Shown here piece after piece: positions 45,627 through 55,371 of a DNA stretch of 64,000 nucleotides. The stretch spans positions 62,001 to 126,000 of the forward strand of contig JABDMH010000093.1 of the NCBI GenBank assembly GCA_013001595.1, given 5' to 3'. Each line of letters opens with the position of its first letter. Position 1 is the stretch's first letter. The notes under the pieces are model-generated. The model did not search any database and was not told where the DNA came from. It worked only from the letters and a program-made list of their open reading frames with translations. Source of the DNA: Saprospiraceae bacterium. GTDB lineage: Bacteria; Bacteroidota; Bacteroidia; Chitinophagales; Saprospiraceae. The position numbers and the translations under genes are program-made.

Positions 45627-46679
45627 ATGATTATGAGCAAAGAAATGTCGGAAAAGCAGAAGGCCCTTAAGTTGACAGTTGATCGACTCGAAAAAACCTA
45701 CGGCAAGGGGGCAATCATGCGCCTGGGAGATAAGCAGGTGGTGGAAGCCGATACCATTTCTTCGGGATCATTGGGTTTAGATATTGCACTTGGAATAGGT
45801 GGCTTTCCCAGAGGTAGGGTTATAGAAATATTCGGCCCTGAATCTTCCGGTAAAACTACACTTGCCATCCATGCGATCGCTGAATGCCAGAAAAAAGGTG
45901 GCATTGCTGCTTTTATTGATGCTGAACATGCATTCGACCGATTCTATGCCGAGGCCTTAGGGGTAGATACAGAAAACTTGCTAATATCCCAACCTGACAA
46001 TGGTGAACAAGCCCTGGAGATTACTGAAAACCTTATTCGCTCCGGTGCCATCGATATCATAGTGATTGATTCTGTAGCTGCCCTGGTACCACGTGCTGAG
46101 ATAGAGGGAGAAATGGGTGATTCCAAAGTAGGGTTACAAGCACGACTCATGTCGCAAGCCATGCGTAAGCTGACTGGAACGATAGGTCGCACCGGTTGTT
46201 GCTGTATCTTTATCAATCAGCTTCGTGAAAAAATTGGTGTTATGTTCGGCAATCCCGAAGTAACGACCGGTGGGAATGCCCTTAAATTTTATGCATCTAT
46301 GCGTCTAGACATTCGCCGAAGTGGATCTCCCATCAAGGACCGGGAAGCTAATGTAGTGGGTAATACGGTGAAGGTAAAAATTGTAAAAAACAAACTCGCT
46401 CCCCCGTTCCGCATTGCACTTTTTGACATCATGTACGGCAGAGGCATTAGTAAAGTAGGTGAAATTATCGACCTCGGTGTTGAGCTAGAAATTGTCAAAA
46501 AGAGTGGTTCTTGGTTTAGCTATGGTGGTACAAAGATTGCTCAAGGCAGAGAGGCTGCTAAGCAGTTCATGGAAGATAATCCTGAAGTTGCATCCGAGGT
46601 AGAAAACCTGATCATGCAAAAAATCACCGGTGTTGAAACTCCTGAAAAAAGTGCTAAAGAGGAAGCTGTAGCCAGTTAG
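45627..46679 (+). CDS. recA: Recombinase RecA
   Basis: 350 residues (348 if the ATG at 45633 is used). Forms filaments on single-stranded DNA for strand exchange and SOS signalling. Walker [10 protein letters not shown] (about 70-78), Walker B region [20 protein letters not shown], loop L1/L2 region [20 protein letters not shown] and [20 protein letters not shown]. The C-terminal acidic tail is present but short. It stands alone; recX is not adjacent. Confidence 0.98.
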   Translation: MIMSKEMSEKQKALKLTVDRLEKTYGKGAIMRLGDKQVVEADTISSGSLGLDIALGIGGFPRGRVIEIFGPESSGKTTLAIHAIAECQKKGGIAAFIDAEHAFDRFYAEALGVDTENLLISQPDNGEQALEITENLIRSGAIDIIVIDSVAALVPRAEIEGEMGDSKVGLQARLMSQAMRKLTGTIGRTGCCCIFINQLREKIGVMFGNPEVTTGGNALKFYASMRLDIRRSGSPIKDREANVVGNTVKVKIVKNKLAPPFRIALFDIMYGRGISKVGEIIDLGVELEIVKKSGSWFSYGGTKIAQGREAAKQFMEDNPEVASEVENLIMQKITGVETPEKSAKEEAVAS

Positions 46680-46743
46680 CATCTTTGATTTATAATCAAC
46701 TGTTATGATTGTCACCGAGTGTGGTGTTAATCCCTTAGATTAA

Positions 46744-47370
46744 TCAGTCCCGGGTCCAAGCAAACGTATTCACCATATGTGTGATGTCTTCCTTTACAAA
46801 TTCATGCATTGGTGCCAGTGAATCTGGTCTAATTTTGCTATTAAAATAGAGCGCTCCCCGCATGAAATGCTGTGTGCTATCCGTCACGTAGAATTGAAAT
46901 GGGGTAGCCACCGGACCCTCCAAATTAAAAATGATGCCACTCACTCCGTTGGGTTTAGAAAAGGGAAGTTCATCAATAAATGTCGCCTTCTTATTATGTT
47001 CCATGGCTAGTCTAAATGCATCGCTGTTTAGTCTTTCAAATGGATTCTCATCGGTAATAGGGTAATAGCTGCAGTAAATGCGGCAATCAAAATCTGGATA
47101 GTAAATATCAAACCAACAAGGATCAATGGGTTTTTCATTGAAAAAGACCGTGTCTTGCTGCACCTTTGCATAGGAAGGCATCTCGAAAGTAAAACTGCAG
47201 TAAGACTCATCAAAGGTGACATATGTCCGCTCGGGAAACTCCACCTTAGGATAGGCCCTTGGTTTAGGTACCGATGGTGCCTGCTCGCAAGCAGCAAGAA
47301 ATAGAAAGAGTGTGGCCAAGCCAGTGAACCCACTCCGAAAAAGTGCAAATCTCATCCAAGAGAGTCTCAT
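46744..47370 (-). CDS. gldD: Gliding motility lipoprotein GldD
   Basis: 208 residues from the ATG at 47370 (MRLSWMRFALFRSGFTGLAT); an in-frame upstream extension would overlap gldE. Lipobox LFLAAC. The GldD core is recognisable: PRAYPKVEFPERTYVTFDES, CSFTFEMPSYAKV, CWFDIYYPDFDCRIYCSYYP and LEGPVATPFQFYVTDSTQHF. GldD is essential for gliding in Flavobacterium johnsoniae and is found across T9SS-bearing Bacteroidota. It ends the mutY-ssb-gldE-gldD cluster. Confidence 0.92.
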   Translation of the reverse strand: MRLSWMRFALFRSGFTGLATLFLFLAACEQAPSVPKPRAYPKVEFPERTYVTFDESYCSFTFEMPSYAKVQQDTVFFNEKPIDPCWFDIYYPDFDCRIYCSYYPITDENPFERLNSDAFRLAMEHNKKATFIDELPFSKPNGVSGIIFNLEGPVATPFQFYVTDSTQHFMRGALYFNSKIRPDSLAPMHEFVKEDITHMVNTFAWTRD

Positions 47371-47404
47371 TTTGCGAAGATGGCACCTTTCTCGAGAAGG
47401 CTCA

Positions 47405-48832
47405 CTAGTTGACAGGTTCTTGAGGAAGGGTGACTTGTACTTTTTCAATTCTTTTGGTGTTAACGCCATTGATCTTAAAACGATATGCCTTGTATTTGAA
47501 TTCTGTATTTCTTTTAGGTATCCTTCCCATCAATTCCAGTACCAAGCCAGCGATGCTGTCGGATCCTCCTTTGATCTTATCAAAGGTGTCCGTATCAATG
47601 CCCATAACTCGACACATGTCATTAAGAAGTGTTTTACCCTCAAACACATAATTAAAGGCATCCAATTGTTCAAAATCTACCTCTATGGCATCATCAAACT
47701 CGTCTCTGATATCGCCAATCACTTCCTCCATCACATCCTCCAGGGTAACTATCCCGGCACTTCCACCAAACTCATCGACGACAATCGCCATATGGGTTCG
47801 TTCCAATTGAAATTCCGTGAGTAGCTCCTTTATCTTTTTCGCTTCCGGCACATATTTAATATCCGATCGAACAAGTTTTTGCCAATCAAAATCTTCCTTC
47901 TCATCGAGATAGATGAGCAGATCCTTGACGTATAAAATACCTTTGATGTCATCAAAGTCTTCATTGTAGACAGGTATCCTTGAATATCCAGAAGCATTGA
48001 CGGTTTCCATCACCTCCTTGAAGGTGCTTTGTATATCAATGGCAATAACATCGACTCTTGACCGCATAATTTGTTTAGTCGTTACTTCACCAAATTTTAC
48101 GATACTTTTTAATATGTCGATTTCCTTCTCCGAATTTATTTCATGACTGACGGTGAGCTCTATGGCCTTATCCAAATCATCCTTCATTGACCTGTTTCGG
48201 TGCATGTCACTACCTAGTTTTTGCTCAAACCAATTCGACCACTTGACCAAAATATTGGAGATGGGGCTAAAAATCGACCTAAGTACCACCAACGGCGTGG
48301 CCATGATGCGAGCCATCCTTAGATTATTAATATTGGCATAGATCTTAGGGGCTACCTCACCAAATAAGACCAGTAGGAAGGTAGCACCAACAACCGTTAG
48401 TGAAAACTCGATGGCAAATGATAACGCAGTAATAGAAAAATCCTGAAGTATCACCCAAGTGCTAAGGTGCTCTGCCCAACGTATAAAAGTCTCTCTGCCA
48501 AATAGCTCTCCAATAACAATGTCAGAAAGGATGACAATAGCAATATTTACAAAATTATTGCCAATGAGAATGGTGGCTAAGAGAATGCGTGGTTTCTCTT
48601 TCAGATGCAGAATTCTTCTGGAGTTTACACTGCCTTCTTGGGCTAAATGATGCAGGTCTGAAGGAACCAATGAAAAGTAAGCGACTTCTGACCCCGAAAT
48701 GAGGGCTGAACATATAAGGAGGAAGAGGAGTAATACAATAGCGACGGTCAGTCCCGTCCAAGAGGTTTGCAACAATACAAAGGGGAGGACTAGGAAATAT
48801 ATACTCGAATCCGGAGGTTCAGCGCTTTCCAA
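47405..48832 (-). CDS. gldE: Gliding-associated CNNM/CBS-domain membrane protein GldE
   Basis: 475 residues. Starts with TTG at 48832; a TAG lies three codons upstream and no ATG is available before the first helix. Layout: N-terminal DUF21/CNNM membrane domain (about 20-195; SGSEVAYFSLV and NNFVNIAIVILSDIVIGELF), two CBS domains (about 215-345; IMRSRVDVIAIDIQST, RIPVYNEDFDDIKGILYVKD), and a C-terminal CorC/HlyC domain. In F. johnsoniae extra GldE rescues some gldD mutants, consistent with adjacency to gldD here. May transport divalent cations. Confidence 0.92.
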   Translation of the reverse strand: MESAEPPDSSIYFLVLPFVLLQTSWTGLTVAIVLLLFLLICSALISGSEVAYFSLVPSDLHHLAQEGSVNSRRILHLKEKPRILLATILIGNNFVNIAIVILSDIVIGELFGRETFIRWAEHLSTWVILQDFSITALSFAIEFSLTVVGATFLLVLFGEVAPKIYANINNLRMARIMATPLVVLRSIFSPISNILVKWSNWFEQKLGSDMHRNRSMKDDLDKAIELTVSHEINSEKEIDILKSIVKFGEVTTKQIMRSRVDVIAIDIQSTFKEVMETVNASGYSRIPVYNEDFDDIKGILYVKDLLIYLDEKEDFDWQKLVRSDIKYVPEAKKIKELLTEFQLERTHMAIVVDEFGGSAGIVTLEDVMEEVIGDIRDEFDDAIEVDFEQLDAFNYVFEGKTLLNDMCRVMGIDTDTFDKIKGGSDSIAGLVLELMGRIPKRNTEFKYKAYRFKINGVNTKRIEKVQVTLPQEPVN

Positions 48833-48929
48833 AATTTCAAGCTAAGTTTAACAATATTTTTTCCAATAGCCCACTCCTGTAAAGTGATCGAATCGTCACA
48901 GGGCCATTGTCATTGGATTCAATCAGAGC

Positions 48930-49400
48930 TCAGAAAGGCAAGTCATCTTCTGCCTGCTCATCACCTTGCTGAGTCTGAACGACAGGGGTAGTGCTTGGCG
49001 CTTCACTTTTTTCAGCGATTTGATAGCTGGTGCCCGGAGCATCATCGGGTTGTGGGAAGTTGCTTCCTAAAGACTCTCGTTTTTCCAACAATCTAAAAGT
49101 GTTGGCGACTACTTCAGTGATGTAGCGGTCGTTTCCATCTTTGTCCTGATATTTGCGATGTGTCAATTTTCCTTCCACGTACACCAGTGATCCTTTCTTC
49201 AAAGTTTTCTCTGCTCGCTCTGCTAATGACCTCCAGGCCACTATGTCATGCCATTCCGTATTGGTCTGCCATTCACCTGCCTTGTCCCGATAGTTTTCAT
49301 TGGTCGCCAATGAAAACTTGGCAACCATGCTGCCGTTTTCAAAGTGTCTGACCTCCGGATCTCTTCCTAAATTACCAATCAGAACTACCTTATTAATCAT
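48930..49400 (-). CDS. ssb: Single-stranded DNA-binding protein
   Basis: 156 residues. OB-fold opening MINKVVLIGNLGRDPEVRHF, AGEWQTNTEWHDIVAWRSLA and EKTLKKGSLVYVEGKLTHRK. The disordered tail ends in the partner-binding acidic tip DDLPF. It protects ssDNA and recruits repair proteins. It follows mutY by 13 bases and precedes gldE by 97. Confidence 0.96.
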   Translation of the reverse strand: MINKVVLIGNLGRDPEVRHFENGSMVAKFSLATNENYRDKAGEWQTNTEWHDIVAWRSLAERAEKTLKKGSLVYVEGKLTHRKYQDKDGNDRYITEVVANTFRLLEKRESLGSNFPQPDDAPGTSYQIAEKSEAPSTTPVVQTQQGDEQAEDDLPF

Positions 49401-49413
49401 ACCTTATACATTG

Positions 49414-50487
49414 TTAAAACGCCAAATTTAAAGTTACACTATTATCCCTTAAATAACAATCGATGACTTTCGGGAAAGCAAAATTCTCCAATTTTTCTTG
49501 ATTTATCCGCATCATGTCTTGTACATTCCTTAGCTCATAGTCTGTTGGTAGATAAACCTCTGAGAAACTGGCATGAATTTGTTGATGCGTGAGTAGTTGG
49601 CGATAGGCTTCTGAGGTGTGAAGAACCTCAATCTCCGGAGGTAGGAGGTTCAAGATCTCAGACCATGGTTTGGGCTCTGAATGCTCAACTAGATAAAACT
49701 CATAGAGGTGCTGCCAAACATCATTTGCCTCTCTCTTGCGAATCCAAATGTCTGTTTCATTGCGAAAAACCAGATAGTAGAAAAAACGCTCTTTCCTGGG
49801 TTTTTTGGTCTTTTTCCTAGGTAATTGGTGGACAATCTGATTTTTCCATGCATAACAAGAACCACTCAACGGGCAATCAGCACAGCTCGGATTTTGCGGT
49901 TTACAATGCAAAGCGCCAAAATCCATGATCGCCTGATTAAAAGTGGCGGGATCATTCTTGTCAAAAACACCGCTCACCACCTTCTCCACTTCTTTTTTTC
50001 CAGCAGTACTGTCAGTCTCCGCATGGATTCCATAAAGTCGGGCCATCACTCGCTGAACATTGCCATCAATAACCGGATGGGGTAAACCAAAAGCAAAAGA
50101 TCCAATCGCTGCAGCGGCATAAGGTCCAACGCCCTTTAAGGACAATATTTCGTCATAACTTGTTGGAAAATTGCCTTCAAATTCATTCACTATGCGCTGA
50201 GCAGCCTCATGCATATGTCTGGCCCTTCTATAGTATCCCAAACCTTCCCATACCTTATATAAGTCATCAATGGACGCCGACGCCAGCTTAAATACATTGG
50301 GAAAAGTCTCAATAAATCTGTGATAGTAAGGTGTCCCTTGTTGCACTCTAGTTTGTTGCAAAATGATTTCTGAAACCCAAATACGATAAGGATCTGAGGT
50401 GTCCTTCCAAGGCAAATCTCGTGGGTGCTGTTGGGCCCATGTTAAGATACCTGATCGAATTGTCTTATCTTTTGAGTTAGGCAACAT
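49414..50487 (-). CDS. mutY: A/G-specific adenine glycosylase
   Basis: 357 residues. Removes adenine mispaired with 8-oxoguanine. Catalytic glutamate in ISEIILQQTRV-type motif (seen as VSEIILQQTRV), helix-hairpin-helix LKGVGPYAAAAIGSFAFGLP and the catalytic aspartate in VIDGNVQRVMARL. The 4Fe-4S cluster cysteines are spaced C-x6-C-x2-C-x5-C in CKPQNPSCADCPLSGSC. The C-terminal NUDIX-like domain is present (about 230-350). It is divergent from the comF-like gene, with 31 bases between starts. Confidence 0.95.
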   Translation of the reverse strand: MLPNSKDKTIRSGILTWAQQHPRDLPWKDTSDPYRIWVSEIILQQTRVQQGTPYYHRFIETFPNVFKLASASIDDLYKVWEGLGYYRRARHMHEAAQRIVNEFEGNFPTSYDEILSLKGVGPYAAAAIGSFAFGLPHPVIDGNVQRVMARLYGIHAETDSTAGKKEVEKVVSGVFDKNDPATFNQAIMDFGALHCKPQNPSCADCPLSGSCYAWKNQIVHQLPRKKTKKPRKERFFYYLVFRNETDIWIRKREANDVWQHLYEFYLVEHSEPKPWSEILNLLPPEIEVLHTSEAYRQLLTHQQIHASFSEVYLPTDYELRNVQDMMRINQEKLENFAFPKVIDCYLRDNSVTLNLAF

Positions 50488-50518
50488 GTCAACGAATTAA
50501 TTAAATCAGTACAGAAAC

Positions 50519-51232
50519 TTGTCAGCAGTCCGAAAGATAGTAAAGCGTACCATAGCCGATGTTCTACATTTGCTATATCCACAATTGTGCATTGCCTGTC
50601 ACACCCATGCTGTCGATGGAGAAACTTTGATCTGCCTAGCCTGTGAATCGAAACTAGAAGTCACTAATTTTCATGAGCAGTATCCTAATGAATGCAGCGA
50701 TCGACTCCAAAGCATTCAATGCTTAGCCTTTGCTGCAAGTATGTTCAGATTTTATCCAGCAGGGCAGGTTCAAGAGATGATCCATCAGATCAAGTACGGT
50801 GCCCAGACTCATGCGGCCTACCAATTGGGGCTAAGATTCGGAACCATGCTTAAGTCACAAGACCGACTTAAAGACCTAGATCTCATCGTTCCCATACCAC
50901 TACACATTAGAAAACTAAGGCGACGAGGTTTCAATCAAAGCGATTTTCTTGCCCAGGGACTATCAGAAGCTCTGCATATACCTTGGTCAAAAAATACGAT
51001 CAAACGCGTTCGATACACAGAGTCTCAAACTGCCAAGAATCGTATGGATCGCCTAAAGAATATGGAAAATGCATTTACATTAGTGCCGAATCAAGATCTC
51101 CATCATAAACACATAATGTTGGTAGATGATGTGCTGACCACTGGGGCTACTGTAGAAGCTTGCGCCATTACATTGAATCAGAAAGATAATCTACGTATTT
51201 CGGTGGTTACCCTTGCAATTGCTGCATCATAG
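50519..51232 (+). CDS. ComF-family phosphoribosyltransferase-like protein
   Basis: 237 residues. Zinc-finger-like N-terminus (LCIACHTHAVDGETLICLAC) and a C-terminal PRT domain with the PRPP-binding motif IMLVDDVLTTGATVEAC, plus IPLHIRKLRRRGFNQSDFLA. ComF is required for DNA uptake in naturally competent bacteria, though many members have no proven role. The start is TTG at 50519: the only nearby in-frame ATG (50486) meets TAA after three codons. Confidence 0.88.
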   Translation: MSAVRKIVKRTIADVLHLLYPQLCIACHTHAVDGETLICLACESKLEVTNFHEQYPNECSDRLQSIQCLAFAASMFRFYPAGQVQEMIHQIKYGAQTHAAYQLGLRFGTMLKSQDRLKDLDLIVPIPLHIRKLRRRGFNQSDFLAQGLSEALHIPWSKNTIKRVRYTESQTAKNRMDRLKNMENAFTLVPNQDLHHKHIMLVDDVLTTGATVEACAITLNQKDNLRISVVTLAIAAS

Positions 51233-51275
51233 CGGTGACTAACAAACTTTGGAAAAAAATTGGACAATCCCTTTG

Positions 51276-52424
51276 TCACATCTTCACCAATCGATCGGCC
51301 GCTTTTTCTAAGGTTTCTTCGGTCTTGGCGAAGCATAACCTGATGATGCGTGACGCTGGGTCAGGGTTGTCATAAAAGACGGTAATCGGAATCGCTGCCA
51401 CACCATGCTTAATCGTCATTTCTCGGGCAAAATCGACATCCATTTTATCACTGATCTGATCATATTGGTACAGCTGGAAATAACTTCCCTTACTGGGCAA
51501 CGGTCTCAAGCGACTATTCTTCAACTTTTCGGCTAAAAAGTCTCTCTTCTCTTGAAAGAACCTTGGCAAGGCTAAATAGGTACTTTCATCACGAAGATAT
51601 TCTGCTAAGGCATACTGCATAGGCGTACAGATCGAAAACACATCAAATTGATGCACTTTTCTAAACTCAGCTGTAAGCATGGGTGGGGCAACACAATAAC
51701 CCAGTCGCCACCCTGTAATATGAAAGGTCTTGCCAAATGAAAAAATGACGAAGCTCCGCTGATAAAGTTCGGGATAGCGCAACACGCTTTCGTGCCGTTG
51801 GTCATCAAAAACGAGATGCTCATAAACCTCATCACTGACGACAAATAAATCTCGCTCAACCACAAGTTTTTGCAGAGCCTGCATATCTTCAGCAGACATT
51901 ACCCTTCCAATTGGATTATGAGGTGTATTAATTACAATGGCTTTAGTGCGTTCTGTCACCAATGCACCAAGAGCTTCCCAATCAATTTGAAATTCTGGTG
52001 CCACCAATTCATAAACCACTGGAATCCCTCCGTTTAATTCAATGGCCGGCTTATACAAATCGTAAGCAGGGTCGATCACAATCACCTCATCACCTGGGTG
52101 GACCAATGTAGTTATCGCCGTGTATATTCCCTCAGCCGCTCCACTAGTTACTGTGACCTCGTCACCTGGTGTAGTCTGTAAATCATACAGGGCTTGGACC
52201 TTATTGGTAATGCTTTCCAGCAGTGGATCTATGCCCCTCATCGGTGCATACTGATTGAAGCCTTCCTTCATGTACTTGTAAACCAATTCCTTCAGCACAT
52301 CATCACAGTCAAAATCAGGATAACCCTGCGAAAGGTTGATCGCACGGTGTTCTTTCGCCAAAGCTGACATCACAGTAAAAATGGTCGTACCCGTATTGGG
52401 AAGTTTGCTTAATAGCTTTGCCAT
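51276..52424 (-). CDS. PLP-dependent aminotransferase (methionine aminotransferase-like)
   Basis: 382 residues, fold type I. The PLP lysine is K232 in SFGKTFHITGWRLGY; also NLSQGYPDFDC, NQYAPMRGIDPLLESI, TSGAAEGIYTAITTLVHPGD, NTPHNPIGRVM and SDEVYEHLVFD. The pattern matches the YbdL-type methionine/kynurenine-oxoglutarate aminotransferase group. It follows the pterin dehydratase stop by one base (52425) in the operon M42 peptidase - PCD - aminotransferase. Exact substrate unproven. Confidence 0.9.
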   Translation of the reverse strand: MAKLLSKLPNTGTTIFTVMSALAKEHRAINLSQGYPDFDCDDVLKELVYKYMKEGFNQYAPMRGIDPLLESITNKVQALYDLQTTPGDEVTVTSGAAEGIYTAITTLVHPGDEVIVIDPAYDLYKPAIELNGGIPVVYELVAPEFQIDWEALGALVTERTKAIVINTPHNPIGRVMSAEDMQALQKLVVERDLFVVSDEVYEHLVFDDQRHESVLRYPELYQRSFVIFSFGKTFHITGWRLGYCVAPPMLTAEFRKVHQFDVFSICTPMQYALAEYLRDESTYLALPRFFQEKRDFLAEKLKNSRLRPLPSKGSYFQLYQYDQISDKMDVDFAREMTIKHGVAAIPITVFYDNPDPASRIIRLCFAKTEETLEKAADRLVKM

Positions 52425-52425
52425 G

Positions 52426-52671
52426 CTAGCTCGTATATCGCTGGTAAATCAAGTCGATTTTCTTTGCCAGGGATCGATCCTTCTCAGTCACAATATCACC
52501 GGCATCATGGGTGTTCAGTTCGATAACCACATTGTTATATACATTGCTCCACCACGGGTGGTGGTTATCCTTCTCCGCTTGGATGGCAACTTGAGTCATG
52601 AATCCGAAAGCGGTGATAAAGTCATCAAACTCAAAAGTCCTGGTCAACTTATTATCTGCTTCTAACCACAT
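52426..52671 (-). CDS. 4a-hydroxytetrahydrobiopterin dehydratase (PCD/DCoH)
   Basis: 81 residues, a short but complete pterin-carbinolamine dehydratase. The active-site histidines are H37-H38 in [17 protein letters not shown] and H55 in [14 protein letters not shown]. It recycles the carbinolamine made by aromatic amino acid hydroxylases. A TAA three codons before the ATG confirms the start. No hydroxylase is in the window. It sits in an operon with an aminotransferase and an M42 aminopeptidase. Confidence 0.92.
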   Translation of the reverse strand: MWLEADNKLTRTFEFDDFITAFGFMTQVAIQAEKDNHHPWWSNVYNNVVIELNTHDAGDIVTEKDRSLAKKIDLIYQRYTS

Positions 52672-52691
52672 CGTTTTTATCTCTTAGGTTC

Positions 52692-53738
52692 CTAATTGCT
52701 CCAATCGTGTTGGTCCATATTTTCTAATGCCGCTGCCAAAAGGTCTATGCTGTGTTGAATATCACGCTTATGTGCCATTTCGATTACCTGATGCATATGT
52801 CTCAGTGGTATCGAGATCGCACCTGCTATGGAACCTTGTTTCCCATACCGTTGGATTCCAGCCGTGTCCGTGCCACCTGCAGGCAATATCTCGGCTTGCC
52901 ATGCTATCTCATGCTTAGCGGCCTGATCTTTGAGAAACTGCACCATCCGATAGTCGCAGATGGTCGAACCATCCATAATCTTGATTGCGGTTCCTTCGCC
53001 CAGTTTGGTCACAACCTCATGCGGCTGCGCACCTGGAAGATCGAAGGCAATTGTAACATCAAGACCTAATCCAAAGTGGGGATCGATATGTCTTGCAGAA
53101 CTAATGGCACCGCGTAGACCGACTTCCTCCTGCACCGTAAATACTGCGTAGACATCGAAAGGCAGCGGCTTATATTTCAGCAGTTTTAAGACTTGCCAGA
53201 GAATGAATACAGAAATCCGGTTATCTAAAGATTTACCGTTTACACAATCACCCATTTCAATCAATGAACGCTCACGGGTTATGGGATCTCCCAAACTGAC
53301 CAATTCTCTAACTTGTTCTACCGACATGCCCGTATCGATGTAAAAATCATGAAGTTTAGGTGCCTTACCACGCTCCTCATCCTTCATAAGATGGATGGGT
53401 TTTGAACCCATGACACCCATTACTTCCTCTTTGCCATGGATAATTACTCTTTGGGCAGTAAGTGTCTTGGGATCGAATCCTCCCAAAGTGTGAAAACGAA
53501 TGAATCCGTCATCATCAATATGTGTCACCATGAAGCTAATCTCATCCATATGTGCGGCAACCATGATGCGCTTGTCGGCGGCACCTTTGCGAACGGCGAC
53601 CACATTGCCCATCGAATCAATCTTCACTTCATCTACCAGTGGTTCAACCAAAGAAATAACTAAATCCCTAATCTTTTTTTCAAATCCCGGTGCACCAGGA
53701 GTCTCACATATCCTTTTTAAATCGTTGAACCCAACCAT
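52692..53738 (-). CDS. M42-family metallo-aminopeptidase
   Basis: 348 residues from the ATG at 53738 (MVGFNDLKRICETPGAPGFE). Co-catalytic metal ligands are visible: H63 and D65 in MVAAHMDEISFMV, the aspartate in GKSLDNRISVF, VQEEVGLRGA with the catalytic glutamate pair, and GLDVTIAFDLPG. Cytosolic dodecameric TET-type peptidases of this family trim short peptides. First gene of its operon, preceded by a clear promoter. Confidence 0.92.
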   Translation of the reverse strand: MVGFNDLKRICETPGAPGFEKKIRDLVISLVEPLVDEVKIDSMGNVVAVRKGAADKRIMVAAHMDEISFMVTHIDDDGFIRFHTLGGFDPKTLTAQRVIIHGKEEVMGVMGSKPIHLMKDEERGKAPKLHDFYIDTGMSVEQVRELVSLGDPITRERSLIEMGDCVNGKSLDNRISVFILWQVLKLLKYKPLPFDVYAVFTVQEEVGLRGAISSARHIDPHFGLGLDVTIAFDLPGAQPHEVVTKLGEGTAIKIMDGSTICDYRMVQFLKDQAAKHEIAWQAEILPAGGTDTAGIQRYGKQGSIAGAISIPLRHMHQVIEMAHKRDIQHSIDLLAAALENMDQHDWSN

Positions 53739-53759
53739 AAAATTGTGACAATTTGGATC

Positions 53760-53789
53760 CAAAGGTAGGTTATAAATTAAACTTTGCAA
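53760..53789 (-). promoter_or_regulatory. Promoter of the M42 peptidase operon (TTG-N19-TACCTTTG)
   Basis: On the minus strand TTG (53789-53787) is followed after 19 bases by TACCTTTG (53767-53760), an exact match to the Bacteroidota TTG-N17-23-TAnnTTTG consensus. The -7 box ends 21 bases before the ATG at 53738. This is the best promoter match in the window. Confidence 0.65.
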
Positions 53790-53848
53790 GGTAGTCTTGG
53801 GGCTGATAAATTGTTACTTTGCAGCCAATCCGATCAATCGGATAAGAT

Positions 53849-55333
53849 ATGTCTTTCGTAAAACAGCTGGCAGGACAAACTGCCATTTATGGACTAAGTA
53901 GCATCCTAAGCAGAGTCCTCCACTATATTCTGCTTACCGTTTATTTGACTCGTGTTTTTGCTCCAGTCACCTACGGCATCTACACAGACCTATACGCATA
54001 TACCGCTCTACTTCTTATAATATTTACTTTTCGGATGGAGACGGCATTTTTTCGGTTTGGAGCGGAGCCAGCACAAAAAGACTTGGCATTTAGTGAAGCC
54101 ATGGTTTTCATTGCCATCATCTCCATTGCACTGATGTCAATACTAATTGGTTTTCGGGATCACATTGCCTCTGCCTTAACCTATACCGGCAAAGGTAGGT
54201 ATGTTGTTTACTTTGCTTGCATCCTAGCCCTGGATGCCCTGGCAGCCATACCATTTGCCAAGATTCGCTTGGATGAAAGACCCATCAGATTTGCCACCAT
54301 TAAGATCCTTAACATATTGGTCACACTTGTCCTGGTCTTTCTGTTTCTAGAGGGCTTTCCTTGGCTCATTGATCATGGATGGAATTGGCTTTCCAATTAC
54401 TATCATGAAGACCTTAGATTGGATCTCGTATTTATAGCCAATCTGATAGCCAGTGCAGTGGTCTGGATCTTACTACTTCCAGATATGTGGACCATCAAAT
54501 GGAAACGCTCTCTTGGCTTTAGGAAGAAAATGCTATGGTACGTGATTCCATTGGTAATTGTTGGGCTAGCAGGGGTGTTCAATCAGTCCTTCGCAGTGCC
54601 ATTGCTCAAATATCTATTACCTGGATCAAATGCAGAGAATCTGCAGACTGCCGGTCTATATGCCGCTGCCGCAAAGCTGGCACTGCTAATGAATCTATTT
54701 ACCCAAGCATTCAACTATGCCGCTGAACCCTTTTTCTTTAAAAGTGCTGCATCGCAACGAGCTCAGGAGATCTATGCTGAAGTCGCTCAAGCCTTTGCAC
54801 TCGTAGCGAGTATTTTCCTGCTTGGTATACTACTTTACCTGGATTTGCTCGTCCTGATATTAGGACCTGACTATCGAGAAAGCTTACACATTGTTCCCAT
54901 ATTATTGGTTGCATTTTGGTTTTTAGGGATGTACTACAACATTTCTATTTGGTATAAAATATTAGACAAGACACATTTCGGTGCTTTGATTTCTGTAGGT
55001 GGTTCCATAATTACCTTACTTGTCGTTTCGGCCTATATTTCCGTCTATACCGATGTAGCTATGGCGGGCGCGACATTGGCGTGTTATAGTTTCATGTGCA
55101 TAGCCGGATATGTCATAGGAAGACGATATTATCCAATACCATATCCAATTGTCAAAATCATGGGTTATCTTATCATGGCACTACTGATCTATGTACTGAG
55201 CAAGGCAATAGCGGATGGTGTTCAAAACCTAACTACTAAACTTGCCTTGAATACAATACTACTGCTAGCTTATATAATTGCAGTCTATCGCTTTGACCGG
55301 CAAACAATCCAACACTGGTTTGCACGAAGTTAG
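53849..55333 (+). CDS. Polysaccharide flippase (Wzx/MATE-like)
   Basis: 494 residues with about fourteen predicted membrane segments. N-terminal KQLAGQTAIYGLSSILSRVL and FRMETAFFRFGAE are typical of oligosaccharide flippases (MOP superfamily, Wzx). Later segments include LGMYYNISIWYKILDKTHFG. It should move undecaprenyl-linked glycan across the inner membrane. It stands alone, about 20 kb from the glycosyltransferase island, in a divergent arrangement with the M42 operon; a TTACTTTG box at 53814-53821 is a one-mismatch -7 candidate. Confidence 0.87.
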   Translation: MSFVKQLAGQTAIYGLSSILSRVLHYILLTVYLTRVFAPVTYGIYTDLYAYTALLLIIFTFRMETAFFRFGAEPAQKDLAFSEAMVFIAIISIALMSILIGFRDHIASALTYTGKGRYVVYFACILALDALAAIPFAKIRLDERPIRFATIKILNILVTLVLVFLFLEGFPWLIDHGWNWLSNYYHEDLRLDLVFIANLIASAVVWILLLPDMWTIKWKRSLGFRKKMLWYVIPLVIVGLAGVFNQSFAVPLLKYLLPGSNAENLQTAGLYAAAAKLALLMNLFTQAFNYAAEPFFFKSAASQRAQEIYAEVAQAFALVASIFLLGILLYLDLLVLILGPDYRESLHIVPILLVAFWFLGMYYNISIWYKILDKTHFGALISVGGSIITLLVVSAYISVYTDVAMAGATLACYSFMCIAGYVIGRRYYPIPYPIVKIMGYLIMALLIYVLSKAIADGVQNLTTKLALNTILLLAYIIAVYRFDRQTIQHWFARS

Positions 55334-55371
55334 AAGCCAATATTGGAACGAACTCCGAAGGTTGCCAGCTC

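Noticed and set aside
48930-49400. ssb as a truncated or phage copy
   Set aside because: It has full OB-fold motifs and an intact acidic DDLPF tip, and a conserved chromosomal context.
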